Assembly (NCBI RefSeq): GCF_025465935.1
Contig: NZ_JANLNV010000009.1
Span: 18,493 to 82,492, forward strand
Direction of reading: 5' to 3'
Length of the DNA: 64,000 bases
Origin: Pseudomonas sp. 7P_10.2_Bac1
GTDB lineage: Bacteria > Pseudomonadota > Gammaproteobacteria > Pseudomonadales > Pseudomonadaceae
The position numbers and the translations under genes were made by a program. Of the stretch, positions 17,445-27,800 are shown one piece after another; positions within the stretch are counted from its first letter, which is position 1, and every line of letters starts with the position of its first letter. Below the pieces are notes generated by a model, which was not told the DNA's origin, searched no databases, and saw only the letters and a program-made list of their open reading frames with translations.

Positions 17445-18368
17445 GTGAAAGCGCCCCGCGTGACCCTGGATCAATGGCGTACTCTGCAAGCGGTGGTCGA
17501 CCACGGCGGTTTTGCGCAAGCTGCCGAGGTGCTGCACCGCTCACAGTCGTCTGTCAGTTACACCGTCGCTCGCATGCAGGATCAACTCGGCGTGCCACTG
17601 TTGCGTATCGACGGGCGTAAAGCCGTGCTTACCGAAGCCGGCGGTGTTTTGCTACGCCGCTCTCGCCAACTGGTCAAACAGGCCAGCCAGTTGGAAGACC
17701 TCGCTCATCATATGGAGCAAGGCTGGGAAGCCGAGGTGCGGCTGGTGGTTGATGCCGCCTACCCGAACGCGCGACTGGTGCGTGCCCTGACAGCCTTTAT
17801 GCCGCAAAGCCGTGGCTGCCGTGTGAGGTTGCGCGAAGAGGTGCTGTCCGGTGTCGAAGAGGTGTTACTCGAAGGCGTGGCCGACTTGGCCATCAGCAGT
17901 TTCAACATTCCCGGCTACCTGGGAACAGAGCTGAGCACGGTCGAATTCATTGCCGTGGCACATCCCGAGCACGCCTTGCATCGCATGCAACGGGTGTTGC
18001 ATTTCCAGGACCTTGAAAGCCAGTTGCAAGTGGTTATTCGCGACTCCGGCCGCCAACAGCCTCGTGACGTAGGCTGGCTGGGCTCCGAACAACGCTGGAC
18101 GGTGGGCAGCCTGGCCACGGCGGCAGCGTTTGTGGCCAGCGGCCTGGGCTTTGCGTGGCTGCCACGACACATGATCGAGCGCGAACTCAAAGAAGGCGTA
18201 CTCAAGCCGTTGCCACTGGATCAGGGCGGTGACCGTCACCCGGTGTTCTACCTGTACGCCAATAAAGACAAGCCATTGGGCCCGGCCACGCAAATTCTGG
18301 TCGAGTTGTTGCGCATCTTCGACACCGCACCACTGGACGCGGCATTTGCCGCACCTGAGCAGGCATAA
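17445..18368 (+). CDS. LysR-family regulator divergent from azoR
   Basis: A 307-residue LysR regulator with the helix-turn-helix at residues 20-40 ('GFAQAAEVLHRSQSSVSYT') and a full effector domain. Translation starts at GTG 17445, with AGGA eight bases upstream. Its divergent placement beside azoR is the same as that of P. aeruginosa PA0784 and azoR1 (PA0785), as I recall, so it probably controls that reductase. There is no cysteine pattern that would prove direct redox sensing. Confidence 0.85.
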   Translation: MKAPRVTLDQWRTLQAVVDHGGFAQAAEVLHRSQSSVSYTVARMQDQLGVPLLRIDGRKAVLTEAGGVLLRRSRQLVKQASQLEDLAHHMEQGWEAEVRLVVDAAYPNARLVRALTAFMPQSRGCRVRLREEVLSGVEEVLLEGVADLAISSFNIPGYLGTELSTVEFIAVAHPEHALHRMQRVLHFQDLESQLQVVIRDSGRQQPRDVGWLGSEQRWTVGSLATAAAFVASGLGFAWLPRHMIERELKEGVLKPLPLDQGGDRHPVFYLYANKDKPLGPATQILVELLRIFDTAPLDAAFAAPEQA

Positions 18369-18532
18369 ACAGCAGATTGCAGCCATGACGGCGGTGGGCA
18401 GGAACATCGATCACGCATATCCTGTCCAAGCTTCGCGGCTGGCCATCTATCATTGCCTACCTCATCACCTTCCATCCAACACACAGCGCGTTTACTGACG
18501 CCGTGGTTGCCACCTTTCAGGACTTTTGCCTT

Positions 18533-19129
18533 ATGTTGAAAAAAATCGCCTTCGCTGCCAGTGCCCTGCTCTTTGCTGCCAACCTGATGGCCGCAACACC
18601 TGCGCCAAACAAAGCGGCAAACGCGCCTGCCGCGCAAAAAGCCCCGCACGTTCTACTGGACACCAGCTTTGGCCCTATCGAAGTCGAACTGGACCCGGTT
18701 CATGCCCCCATCAGCTCCAAGAACTTTTTGGACTATGTCGACAGTGGCTTTTACAACAACACGATTTTCCACCGTGTGATTCCGGGCTTTATGGCCCAAG
18801 GCGGCGGCTTTACCGGGCAAATGGTGCAAAAGACCACCCGCGACCCTATCAAGAACGAAGCCAGCAATGGCCTGCATAACGTGCGCGGCACCCTGTCGAT
18901 GGCGCGCACCTCCAATCCGAACTCAGCAACCAGTCAATTTTTTATCAATGTGGTCGATAACCCGATCCTGGACCCGGGCCGTGATGAAGGTTATGCCGTG
19001 TTTGCCAAAGTCGTAAAAGGCATGGATGTAGTCGACAACATCGTCAATACCCAGACCACGACCAAGTCCGGCATGCGTGATGTGCCAATTGACCCTATCT
19101 ACATCAAGTCTGCCAAACGCATCGACTAA
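18533..19129 (+). CDS. ppiA: Periplasmic cyclophilin-type peptidyl-prolyl isomerase PpiA
   Basis: A 198-residue cyclophilin. A signal peptide covers about residues 1-21 ([20 protein letters not shown]), so it acts in the periplasm. A short Ala/Pro/Lys linker leads into the cyclophilin core: '[16 protein letters not shown]' carries the catalytic Arg and the core motif, and '[18 protein letters not shown]' the substrate groove. It speeds proline isomerisation during folding of exported proteins. I use ATG 18533, not the GTG at 18503, because it gives a clean signal peptide and has AGGA upstream. Confidence 0.9.
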   Translation: MLKKIAFAASALLFAANLMAATPAPNKAANAPAAQKAPHVLLDTSFGPIEVELDPVHAPISSKNFLDYVDSGFYNNTIFHRVIPGFMAQGGGFTGQMVQKTTRDPIKNEASNGLHNVRGTLSMARTSNPNSATSQFFINVVDNPILDPGRDEGYAVFAKVVKGMDVVDNIVNTQTTTKSGMRDVPIDPIYIKSAKRID

Positions 19130-19153
19130 GTGCTTCGAATGCTGCGCGGAGCC

Positions 19154-19173
19154 TGACCGGCCCTGGCCGGTCA
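19154..19173 (+). other. Hairpin between ppiA and the ABC exporter gene
   Basis: TGACCGGC-CCTG-GCCGGTCA, a perfect eight-pair stem 25 bp after ppiA. No T-tract follows, so it may be a weak terminator or an mRNA end stabiliser, or may lie in the leader of the ABC gene. Confidence 0.5.
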
Positions 19174-19207
19174 TACCACATAAGGAGAGTCCGCTCTGCG
19201 GGCGTCA

Positions 19208-21046
19208 GTGACCATGCTTTATCGTCGTTTTGAACAACTGATCGATATATTTCGCGAAGCTCCCAGCGCCGCACCGCCTAACACCGTTTGGGCGTTTTAC
19301 GTTTACTACCTGCGCCAGGTCTGGCCGATTTTTGCTGCCCTGCTGGTCGTAGGGTTGGTCGCCGCCCTGATCGAGGTCTCGCTGTTCAGTTACCTGAGCA
19401 CCCTGATTGACCTGGCACAAGGTACGCCCAATACCGACTTTTTCCACGCTCACAGCGGCGAACTGATCTGGATGGCAGTGGTTGCGCTGATCATTCGCCC
19501 GGTGTTCTTTGGCCTGCATGATCTGCTCGTGCACCAGACCCTGAGCCCGAGCATGACCAGCCTGATTCGCTGGCAAAACCACAGCTATGTGCTGAAACAG
19601 AGCCTGAACTTTTTCCAGAACGATTTCGCCGGGCGGATTGCCCAGCGCATCATGCAAACCGGTAACTCGCTGCGCGACTCCGCGGTGCAGGCGGTCGATG
19701 CCTTGTGGCACGTGCTGATCTACGCCATCAGCTCGCTGGTGCTGTTTGCCGAAGCAGACTGGCGACTGATGATCCCGCTGCTGACCTGGATCGCGTGCTA
19801 CATCGGCGCGTTGTACTACTTCGTGCCCCGGGTCAAGGAACGCTCGGTGGTGTCCTCGGATGCACGCTCGAAGTTGATGGGCCGCATCGTCGACGGCTAC
19901 ACCAACATCACGACGCTCAAGCTGTTTGCCCATACCAATTACGAGCAGCAGTACGCCCGTGAAGCCATCGTCGAACAGACCGAAAAGACCCAGCAGGCCA
20001 GCCGCATCATCACCAGCATGGACGTCAGCATCACTACCCTGAACGGGCTGTTGATTGTCAGCACCAGCGGCCTCGCGCTGTGGCTGTGGAGTCAATCACT
20101 GATCAGCGTCGGCGCCATTGCCCTGGCCACCGGCCTGGTGATCCGCATCGTTAACATGTCCGGCTGGATCATGTGGGTGGTCAACGGTATTTTCGAAAAT
20201 ATCGGCATGGTACAGGACGGTTTGCAGACCATCGCACAACCCATTGTGGTCAAGGACCGGGACAACGCGCCGCGCTTGAAAGTCGATCACGGCGAAGTAC
20301 GCTTTGAACACGTGGACTTTCACTACGGCAAGCACAGCGGGATCATCAGCGACCTGAATCTGCTGATCAAACCCGGTGAAAAGATCGGCTTGATCGGCCC
20401 ATCGGGAGCAGGTAAATCGACGCTGGTTAACCTGCTTCTGCGCCTGTATGACCTGCAAGGCGGAAGGATCTTGATAGACGGTCAGAATATCGCCGAGGTA
20501 ACGCAAGAAAGCCTGCGCGAACAGATCGGCATGATTACCCAGGACACGTCCTTGCTGCACCGCTCGATCCGCGACAACTTGCTGTATGGCAAGCCGGACG
20601 CCACGGACGAAGAGCTCTGGGCCGCCGTGCACAAAGCCCGTGCGGATGAGTTCATCCCTGCCCTTTCAGACGCTCAGGGCCGTACTGGTTTTGACGCACA
20701 TGTGGGTGAGCGTGGGGTCAAGCTGTCGGGTGGCCAGCGCCAGCGCATCGCCATCGCGCGGGTGCTGCTCAAGAATGCGCCGATCCTGATCATGGATGAA
20801 GCGACTTCGGCGCTCGACTCCGAAGTCGAAGCTGCCATCCAGGAAAGCCTCGAAACCTTGATGCAAGGCAAAACCGTGATCGCCATCGCCCACCGACTTT
20901 CCACCATTGCCAAAATGGACCGTCTGGTGGTGCTCGAAAAGGGCCGTATTGCCGAGTCTGGAACCCATAGCGAGTTGCTTGCTCACGGCGGGTTGTATGC
21001 GCGTCTGTGGCAACACCAGACGGGAGGGTTTGTGGGCATCGACTGA
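19208..21046 (+). CDS. ABC exporter, fused permease and ATPase
   Basis: A 612-residue half-transporter of the exporter type. Six membrane helices span residues 35-320. The ATPase domain has Walker A 'GPSGAGKST' (about 398), Q-loop 'ITQDTSLLHRSIRDNLLYG', signature 'LSGGQRQRIAIARVLL' (about 507), Walker B 'ILIMDEATSALD' and H-loop 'IAHRLSTI'. It must dimerise to work and probably expels lipids or drugs. The start is uncertain: AAGGAG at 19182-19187 is far from both GTG 19208 and ATG 19214; a CTG at 19196 would be better spaced. Substrate unknown. Confidence 0.87.
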   Translation: MTMLYRRFEQLIDIFREAPSAAPPNTVWAFYVYYLRQVWPIFAALLVVGLVAALIEVSLFSYLSTLIDLAQGTPNTDFFHAHSGELIWMAVVALIIRPVFFGLHDLLVHQTLSPSMTSLIRWQNHSYVLKQSLNFFQNDFAGRIAQRIMQTGNSLRDSAVQAVDALWHVLIYAISSLVLFAEADWRLMIPLLTWIACYIGALYYFVPRVKERSVVSSDARSKLMGRIVDGYTNITTLKLFAHTNYEQQYAREAIVEQTEKTQQASRIITSMDVSITTLNGLLIVSTSGLALWLWSQSLISVGAIALATGLVIRIVNMSGWIMWVVNGIFENIGMVQDGLQTIAQPIVVKDRDNAPRLKVDHGEVRFEHVDFHYGKHSGIISDLNLLIKPGEKIGLIGPSGAGKSTLVNLLLRLYDLQGGRILIDGQNIAEVTQESLREQIGMITQDTSLLHRSIRDNLLYGKPDATDEELWAAVHKARADEFIPALSDAQGRTGFDAHVGERGVKLSGGQRQRIAIARVLLKNAPILIMDEATSALDSEVEAAIQESLETLMQGKTVIAIAHRLSTIAKMDRLVVLEKGRIAESGTHSELLAHGGLYARLWQHQTGGFVGID

Positions 21047-21085
21047 TCCGGCAACTCAGCGACCGCTTTCCCGCACAACACATCG

Positions 21086-21121
21086 CCAGGGCTCGTCATC
21101 AGCGAGCCCTGGCTTTTTTTT
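21086..21121 (+). terminator. Rho-independent terminator of the ABC exporter gene
   Basis: CCAGGGCTCG, a seven-base loop, CGAGCCCTGG, then C and eight T bases. A perfect ten-pair stem with a T-tract, 40 bp after the stop codon. Confidence 0.93.
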
Positions 21122-21143
21122 GAGCGCTTTGCAGCAGGGCGCG

Positions 21144-22268
21144 TCAAGCCTGGCGATAAGGCAGCGCGGTACGGGCTTCGTCGGCATAAGCCAGCACACC
21201 GACCCGCTCGCGCACCAGAAAATCACTGACGGCGGCTTTGAGGCCCTGATGGCGCAGGTAATGCCAGGAATGGGTGATGACCGGCTCAAACCCGCGTATC
21301 AGCTTGTGCTCCCCCTGAGCACCCGCATCAAAACGCTGGATGCCCTGGGCAATCGCATAATCCATGCCCTGATAAAAACAGGTTTCGAAATGCAAACGGT
21401 CGAACTCGGCCAGACAGCCCCAATAACGGCCGTAGAGACTACCGCCGCCGATCAAGCTGAACGCCATGGCCACCGGGGTTGAGCCCTGCTTTGCCAATAC
21501 CACGCGTATTGACTCGGGCATGCGCTCGGCCAACAGGCTGAAAAAAGCACGGCTCAGGTAAGGCGTTTGGCGTCGCACGGCATAGGTGTTGGCGTAGCAG
21601 GCGTAGACAAAATCCCACTGCGCTTCGGTCACCTGCTGACCTTGCAGCCATTCAAACTCAAACCCCTGCCCCGCTACTTGCTCGCGCTCCTTGCGCATTT
21701 GCTTGCGCTTGCGCGAACTCAGCGCATCGAGAAAGTCCTGAAAATCGCGGTACTCGCGGTTTTGCCAATGAAACTGGCAACCCAACCGCTGCAACCAGCC
21801 AGGTTGCTGTGCGAGTGCGGCATCAGCCAGTTCATCGGTGAAGTTGATGTGCGCACTGGACAGCCCTTCGATCTCCAGATAACCGGGCACTGCACCCAGT
21901 AACTCAAGACCGTCTTCAGCGCGCGCGGCCAGCAGTCGCGGGCCGCCTACCGGGCTGAAAGGCACCGCCGTCAACAACTTGGGGTAGTACTCGATCCCGG
22001 CCCGTTCGCAGGCGTTGGCCCACTCGTGATCAAACACGTATTCGCCGTATGAATGCCACTTGCGGTAACTGGGCAAAGCCGCCAGCACCCGGCCATTCTC
22101 GATGTGCAACAGGTGTTCAGGCTGCCAACCGGATTGCGGGCCCAGGCTGCCGCTGTCTTCCAGAGCACTGAGGAACGCATGGCGAAGGAACGGCTGCGCC
22201 GCAGGCACCAGTGAATCCCATTGCTGGGCCGAGATGGACGACAGGCTGTCCAAACGTTGTAACGGCAT
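21144..22268 (-). CDS. FemAB/GNAT-like N-acyltransferase (DUF482)
   Basis: A 374-residue cytosolic protein of the DUF482 (PF04339) family, distantly related to FemAB and GNAT acyltransferases. Characteristic stretches are 'FLRHAFLSALEDSGS' near the N-terminus, 'SRKRKQMRKEREQV' in the middle, and 'FETCFYQGMDYAIAQGIQRF' plus 'GAQGEHKLIRGFEP' in the C-terminal half. Activity has not been shown for the family. I start at ATG 22268, with CAGGGG seven bases upstream, instead of the GTG at 22310. It converges on the ABC exporter terminator. Confidence 0.82.
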   Translation of the reverse strand: MPLQRLDSLSSISAQQWDSLVPAAQPFLRHAFLSALEDSGSLGPQSGWQPEHLLHIENGRVLAALPSYRKWHSYGEYVFDHEWANACERAGIEYYPKLLTAVPFSPVGGPRLLAARAEDGLELLGAVPGYLEIEGLSSAHINFTDELADAALAQQPGWLQRLGCQFHWQNREYRDFQDFLDALSSRKRKQMRKEREQVAGQGFEFEWLQGQQVTEAQWDFVYACYANTYAVRRQTPYLSRAFFSLLAERMPESIRVVLAKQGSTPVAMAFSLIGGGSLYGRYWGCLAEFDRLHFETCFYQGMDYAIAQGIQRFDAGAQGEHKLIRGFEPVITHSWHYLRHQGLKAAVSDFLVRERVGVLAYADEARTALPYRQA

Positions 22269-22550
22269 GCAAAGCCCCTGACCTGTTGCGTAGAAGCGCG
22301 ATCTTAACACCTGACATGTGACAGCGCGTTCATTGCGTTAATAGGCCCACAACGTACTCGGGTAATGACGAACGCGCGCAGATGACCCGTTTCAACCTCT
22401 CACGGAGCTGTCACAGAGCTGATGTCACTAAGCCGCCTTTTAGTCATATCCAATGGCGATGATTGCGCCGCTTCCTTGAAGCCGGAGTTATGAGCGAGCA
22501 CTTACAACCCCACGTAAACACCCTATTTGAGAGCCCATAAGGCTTCTGTT

Positions 22551-22784
22551 CTATTTGTGCCGCGAGTGTTCACTCAACATTCGCTGAACCGTCGCCTCCA
22601 GATCACTGGGTAACGACTCGGGCAGCGTCTGCATCGTTGCCCTCATCAAACGCATTTGCCTGATAAAGCGCCGACAGTTCGGACAAAACAGCAAGTGATG
22701 CTGGACCAGAAAACGCTCACGAACGCTCAACTGCCGGTCCATATGATCACTTGATCGCGCGACGAATTGCTTGCAGCTCAACAT
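22551..22784 (-). CDS. Small zinc-finger anti-sigma factor (zf-HC2), no membrane span
   Basis: A 77-residue protein with the ZAS-type zinc motif His-x3-Cys-x2-Cys ('HLLFCPNC') and an additional N-terminal Cys and His. This is the anti-sigma fold that grips ECF sigma factors. There is no hydrophobic helix after it, so it is soluble, unlike most membrane-bound anti-sigma proteins. Its start overlaps the end of the sigma gene by 7 bp, which ties their synthesis together. It corresponds by position to PA3284 in P. aeruginosa. Possible redox or zinc sensing is inferred. Confidence 0.78.
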   Translation of the reverse strand: MLSCKQFVARSSDHMDRQLSVRERFLVQHHLLFCPNCRRFIRQMRLMRATMQTLPESLPSDLEATVQRMLSEHSRHK

Positions 22785-23389
22785 TCACCGGTCTCCTCGA
22801 AATGCTCCACGGTCGCAAAGACTTTAAGCCGGGCACGATGCACCAGCACTCGGGCATTAGAGAGCGAGATGTCGAGAAGATTACAAATCTGCTCCAACTC
22901 CAGCCCCTGGCGTTCACGCAGTATCAGCACCGAGCGTTGCAATTGCGGCAAGCTGAGCAGCGTGTGCTCTAGGCAATCGCGCAATTCCTCTTCGGTGAGC
23001 AGCGCTTCAGGGGTGTCATGGTGCCAGGCATAAGGGGCCATCAACCAATGGCCATCAGCCGCAAAGCGCTCATCATCCACCGTCCCGTGGGGCGACGGCA
23101 GATCGTCAAGCAAGACTTCACGGCGGTTGTGTTTAAGGCGGGTTTTAGCGGCGTTGGCGGTGATGGTCAGCAGCCAGGTCTTGAGGCTTGAGCGGCCTTC
23201 AAACCCGGACAGGTTGCGCACCACTGAGAGCCAGGCGTCCTGAACCACTTCATCGGCATGGCGACTGCCGACAATGGCATAGGCCACAGCGAGCATGGCC
23301 CCTTGATAGGTACTCACCAACTGCCGAAAAGCCTGTTGCTCGCCGGCGAGCAGGCGCTGGAGCCAGTGCGAGTCGTCAGTGGCTGCCAT
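22778..23389 (-). CDS. ECF-family RNA polymerase sigma factor (PA3285-like)
   Basis: A 203-residue group 4 sigma factor. Region 2 covers residues 20-90 ('ADEVVQDAWLSVVRNLSGF', core and -10 contacts) and region 4 covers residues 140-195 ('EQICNLLDISLSNARVLVHR', the helix-turn-helix for -35 contact). A longer, polar linker ('HDTPEALLTEEEL') lies between. The anti-sigma gene overlaps its 3' end, and a FabH-like synthase gene lies upstream on the same strand. The regulon cannot be predicted; the nearby synthase is a candidate target. Confidence 0.87.
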   Translation of the reverse strand: MAATDDSHWLQRLLAGEQQAFRQLVSTYQGAMLAVAYAIVGSRHADEVVQDAWLSVVRNLSGFEGRSSLKTWLLTITANAAKTRLKHNRREVLLDDLPSPHGTVDDERFAADGHWLMAPYAWHHDTPEALLTEEELRDCLEHTLLSLPQLQRSVLILRERQGLELEQICNLLDISLSNARVLVHRARLKVFATVEHFEETGEC

Positions 23390-23420
23390 TCACGCTCTCC
23401 TGATTAGGTACAACCAGACT

Positions 23421-23468
23421 GGAGCGAGCTTGCCTCGCGATCTTTAGACCGTTTAAAAAGCTCGCTCC
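23421..23468. repeat. REP element
   Basis: GGAGCGAGCTTGCCTCGCGA on the left arm and AAAAGCTCGCTCC on the right, the same family as at 12017 and 24736. It lies between the ECF sigma gene and the ketoacyl synthase gene. Confidence 0.75.
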
Positions 23469-23491
23469 TACAAGGAATGTATTGTCCTTGC

Positions 23492-24613
23492 TTATCGTTT
23501 ACGCAGGATCACGCTACCAATCGAGTAGCCGGCACCGAACGAGCTGAGCACGGCCAGCGAGCCTGTGGCCAGATCATCCTGGTACTTATGGAAGGCAATG
23601 ACCGAACCCGCCGAACTGGTGTTGGCGTAGGTATCGAGAATCACCGGCGCTTCTTCAACCGACGCTTCACGGCCCAGCAGGCGCTTGACGATCAGGTGGT
23701 TCATGCTCAGGTTGGCCTGGTGCAGCCAGAAGCGTTTTACGTCGGCCACGTCGACTTTGTTTTCTTCCAGGTGCTGAGCGATCAGCTCGGCCACCATCGG
23801 GCAGACGTCGCGGAAGACCTTGCGACCTTCCTGTACGAACAACTTGTCCGGGCTGTCAGGGTTTTCGTCCGATGCACGGTTCAAGAAACCAAAGTTGTTG
23901 CGGATATTGTTCGAGAACGTAGTCAGCAGTTTGGTGCTGACGATGTCGAATTGGTGCTCGGACGTCGCCAGATCAGCGCGCTCAACCACAATCGCAGTGG
24001 CCGCATCGCCAAAAATGAAGTGGCTGTCGCGGTCACGGAAATTCAAGTGGCCAGTGCACACTTCAGGGCTGACCAGCAGAACGGCACGCGCCTGCCCCAA
24101 TTGCACGCTGTTGCTGGCGGTCTGCAGACCGAAGGTCGCCGACGAACACGCTACGTTCATGTCAAAACCGAAGCCCTGAATACCCAGCGCCTGCTGCACT
24201 TCAATGGCGATGGCCGGGTACGGCCGCTGCAGGTTCGAGCAGGCCACGATCACGCCATCAATGTCGGCGGCCGTCTTGCCGGCGCGCTCCAGCGCTTGCT
24301 TGGCGGCACCTACGGCCATTTCGCAAAGCACCGACATTTCGTCATTGGAGCGCTGCGGTAACCGCGGGCGCATGCGTTGCGGGTCAAGGATGCCGTCCTT
24401 GTCCATCACAAAACGGCTTTTGATACCTGACGCCTTTTCGATAAAGGCAGCGCTGGACTCAGCCAGAGGCTCAACCTCTCCGGCCTCGATAGCGTCAGCG
24501 TTATCCGCGTTGAACTGCTGCACATAAGCGTTGAAAGACTGCACCAACTCTTCGTTGGAAATGCTGTTGGCCGGGGTGAACAGGCCGGTGCCACTGATGA
24601 CGACGTTATACAC
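23492..24613 (-). CDS. FabH-like beta-ketoacyl-ACP synthase III (PA3286-like)
   Basis: A 373-residue thiolase-fold enzyme. The FabH triad is complete: Cys in '[10 protein letters not shown]', His in 'HQANLSMN', Asn in 'NTSSAGS'. It is about 55 residues longer than E. coli FabH. Position beside the ECF sigma gene matches PA3286, reported to condense octanoyl-CoA from beta-oxidation with malonyl-ACP, feeding degraded fatty acids back into synthesis. I infer the same here. The start is GTG 24613, with AGAGGA seven bases upstream; the frame itself extends to a TTG. REP elements flank the gene on both sides. Confidence 0.85.
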   Translation of the reverse strand: MYNVVISGTGLFTPANSISNEELVQSFNAYVQQFNADNADAIEAGEVEPLAESSAAFIEKASGIKSRFVMDKDGILDPQRMRPRLPQRSNDEMSVLCEMAVGAAKQALERAGKTAADIDGVIVACSNLQRPYPAIAIEVQQALGIQGFGFDMNVACSSATFGLQTASNSVQLGQARAVLLVSPEVCTGHLNFRDRDSHFIFGDAATAIVVERADLATSEHQFDIVSTKLLTTFSNNIRNNFGFLNRASDENPDSPDKLFVQEGRKVFRDVCPMVAELIAQHLEENKVDVADVKRFWLHQANLSMNHLIVKRLLGREASVEEAPVILDTYANTSSAGSVIAFHKYQDDLATGSLAVLSSFGAGYSIGSVILRKR

Positions 24614-24735
24614 GGTCGTTCCTCTTATTCTGTTCAAGCAGAAAATAAACGTGTCAGGTATTTATAGCCGCGAAGTTTGCCATAAATGGCAACATTTGGC
24701 CTGATTTGCCGAATCAAGAAAACACGTCCTCCGCC

Positions 24736-24797
24736 AGGAGCGGGCTTGCCTCGCGATCTTTTGACCTTTTAAAAGATCGCGAGACTGGCTAGCTCCT
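24736..24797. repeat. REP element with perfect 12-base arms
   Basis: AGGAGC and GCTCCT outer ends; inside, TCGCGATCTTTT (24751-24762) pairs perfectly with AAAAGATCGCGA (24771-24782). It lies between hrpA and the ketoacyl synthase gene, with hrpA reading toward it. Confidence 0.8.
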
Positions 24798-24806
24798 ACC
24801 GCAAGC

Positions 24807-27800
24807 TTAAGCGTCTACGAGACTCCATTGCTTACTCAACCGCTTGTCCGAAATGGGCACTTTAGTGCCCAACTGCTGGCCAAACAGCGACACACGATAC
24901 TCCTCCAGCCACCAGCGATAGATCTCCAGTTGCGGGTCTCGCTTGCCTTCCTGGGCATGCTTGGTGGCCCGTGCCTGGTACTGGGCCCACAAGCCGCTCA
25001 ACTCTGCACTCCAGACCCGGTCTTTCTGCACCTGGGCCGGCAGTTTTTCCAGACGCATTTCAATGGCCTTCAAATAGCGCGGCAGCTCTTTGAGCCACAG
25101 CGCAGGCGTTTCACGCACAAAGCCCGGATACACCAAATGGCTCAGTTGCTGCTTGATGTCATTCAAGGCCACAGCCTGGGCCAGATCAATCTTGCCCTTG
25201 AAACGTTTTTGCAGGCCGTGCCAAAGCTTGAGGATTTCCAGCGTCAGTTTGGCCAGCTTTTCTGCGTGCTCGGTCAAGGCGCCGCGCTTGCGCTCGGCCA
25301 ACGAAGCCAGACCGGCACCGTCACGCGGCAGTGTCGCCTCGCCTTCAAGGATGCAACTGTCCAGGCTGGCCAGCAGAATGTCTTCGACCAGGCTCTCGAC
25401 CCGGCCCAGTTCGCGGTACATCAAACCCAGCTCGGTCTGACCCGGCAATTTGCTGCGCAAGAACTTGGTTGGTTCAGCCAACTGCTGCATCAGCAAACGC
25501 TGCAAGGCACGCCGATGCTGATACTCCGCCTCTGCGGGCGTCGAGAAGCGTCCTTCTTTGACCGTATTGCCCTCTTCCACCAGTGCCGGATAGACCGTCA
25601 TCGATAATCCGGCAATCTTTTGCTGGGCCTTTTCGGCCACAGGCGCAAACACTTTTGCCTCGACAGGCTGTTGGCCTTTCGCTGTGTGCGGCACCGCCAG
25701 CGCAGCCTGGCTGGCTTGGGCAAAGCGCGCGGTCAACTCTGCCAGATCACGACCCTCGCCGAGGAACTTCCCCTCGCCGTCAACAATTTCGAGGTTCATC
25801 TTAAGATGACTCTCAACCTGCTGTGCGGCTTCGGCCCACGCCTCGTCAGACACCCGTGCACCGGTCATGCGCAATAACTCGCGGCCCAAGGCCTGCGGCA
25901 ACGAGCCTTCGCCAAACGTCATGCGTTGCAGGGCGGCCTTGACGAAGTCCGGCACGGGTACAAAATTTTTGCGCAACGCCTTGGGCAAACTGCGTACCAG
26001 CGCAATGCACTTGGCTTCTATCATGCCCGGCACCAGCCATTCCAGGCGCTCAGGAGACAGCACCGGCAATAACGGCGCGGGCACCTTAACCGTCACCCCG
26101 TCACGTGGGTGATTGGGCTCAAAGTGGTAGCTCAATTCGAGGGTCAAATCCCCCAGGTGCAGGGTGTTCGGGTAGTGTTTGGCAGTGATCTCGGTGGCTT
26201 CACGGGCGAGCACGTCCTCTTCGCGCATGATCAGCAACTGTGGATCTTTTTGGCTATTGACCCGGTACCAGCTGTCAAACGTCGCGGTCTGGTGGATCTC
26301 GGCTGGCAAACGCGCGTCATAAAACGCATACAGGGTTTCTTCATCGGCCAAAATGTCACGCCGCCGCGCCTTGGCTTCCAGCTCATCGAGCTGTTCAAGG
26401 AGCTTGGCATTAGCGGCCAGGCACTTGGCCCGCGACTGAATCTCACCGCGCACCAGCCCTTCACGGATAAACAATTCGCGTGACAGCACCGGATCAATCG
26501 GGCCGTAATGCACGGCGCGACGTCCCACCACGATCAACCCGTATAAAGTGATCTGCTCATAGGCCACCACTTGCCCGCGCTTCTTCTCCCAGTGCGGCTC
26601 AAAGTAGTTCTTTTTGACCAAGTGCCCGGCCAGCGGCTCGATCCAGTCTGATTCAATCTTGGCCACCATCCGCGCATACAGCTTGGTGGTCTCGACCAAC
26701 TCGGCAGTCATCAACCATTGCGGGCGCTTTTTGCCCAGGCCCGACGCCGGGTGAATCCAGAACCGGCGCTGACGTGCGCCCAGGTAATCGCCGTCTTCGG
26801 TCTTTTGCCCGATTTGACTGAGCAAGCCGGACAACACTGCTTTGTGCAATTTTGGATAATCCGCCGGCTCTTTATTGACGCTGAGCTGCATGTCTCGGCA
26901 GATCAGGCTCAACTGGCGATGTGAATCACGCCACTCGCGCAGCCGCAAGTAATTCAGGAAATTCTTGCGGCACCAATTGCGCAGCGGGCTCGCGGTCAGG
27001 GCCTGGCGCTGCTCTTCAAAGCCGCGCCACACATTGATCAGCGCGGCAAAATCCGAGTCGGGGTCTTTCCATTGCGCGTGGGCCTGGTCCGCGGCTTGTT
27101 GACGCTCAGGCGGGCGTTCACGCGGGTCTTGCACCGACATCGCACTGGCAACAATCAACACTTCCTGCAAGCTGCCCAGCTTGGCCGCTTCCAGCAGCAT
27201 GCGGCCCATGCGCGGGTCCACCGGCAAGCGCGCCAATTGACGGCCCAGCGGCGTCAGTTGGTTCTCGCGGTTAACCGCCGAGAGCTCCTGCAGCAGGTTG
27301 AAACCGTCGGTAATCGCCTTGCCATCAGGCGGCTCGATAAATGGAAACGCGGTAATTTCCCCCAGACGCAGGTGCAGCATCTGCAGGATAACGGCCGCAA
27401 GGTTGGTGCGCAGAATCTCTGGATCGGTGAATTCCGGGCGCGCGTTGAAGTCTTCCTCGGCGTACAAGCGCACGCAAATCCCCGGTTCTACCCGACCGCA
27501 ACGGCCTTTTCGCTGATTGGCGCTGGCCTGGGAAATCGCTTCGATCGGCAGGCGCTGGACCTTGGCCCGGTAGCTGTAACGACTGATACGCGCGGTGCCG
27601 CTGTCGATCACGTAGCGAATGCCCGGCACCGTCAGGGAAGTTTCCGCGACGTTGGTCGCCAGGACCACGCGACGCCCTGGGTGCGATTGGAAAATCCGCT
27701 GCTGTTCAGCCGGCGACAGACGCGCATACAAAGGCAGGATTTCGGTGTGCTTGAGTTGCGCCTTGCGCAGCATCTCGGCGGCATCGCGGATCTCGCGCTC

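Noticed and set aside
19205..20095. Long minus-strand ORF opposite the ABC exporter
   Set aside because: The opposite strand encodes unmistakable ABC transporter motifs; the minus frame has low-complexity His/Gln/Asp-rich content typical of an antisense shadow in GC-rich DNA.
22408..22428. CTGTCACAGAGCTGATGTCAC, resembling a Pho box
   Set aside because: The second half-site is out of register by three bases, so it does not match the 7-4-7 PhoB layout. The only following plus-strand ORF is 16 codons (22490-22540) and I cannot support it as a gene.
23477..24361. Plus-strand 294-codon ORF opposite the ketoacyl synthase
   Set aside because: Antisense shadow of a gene with an intact catalytic triad; the translated product is Arg/His/Gln-rich without domains.
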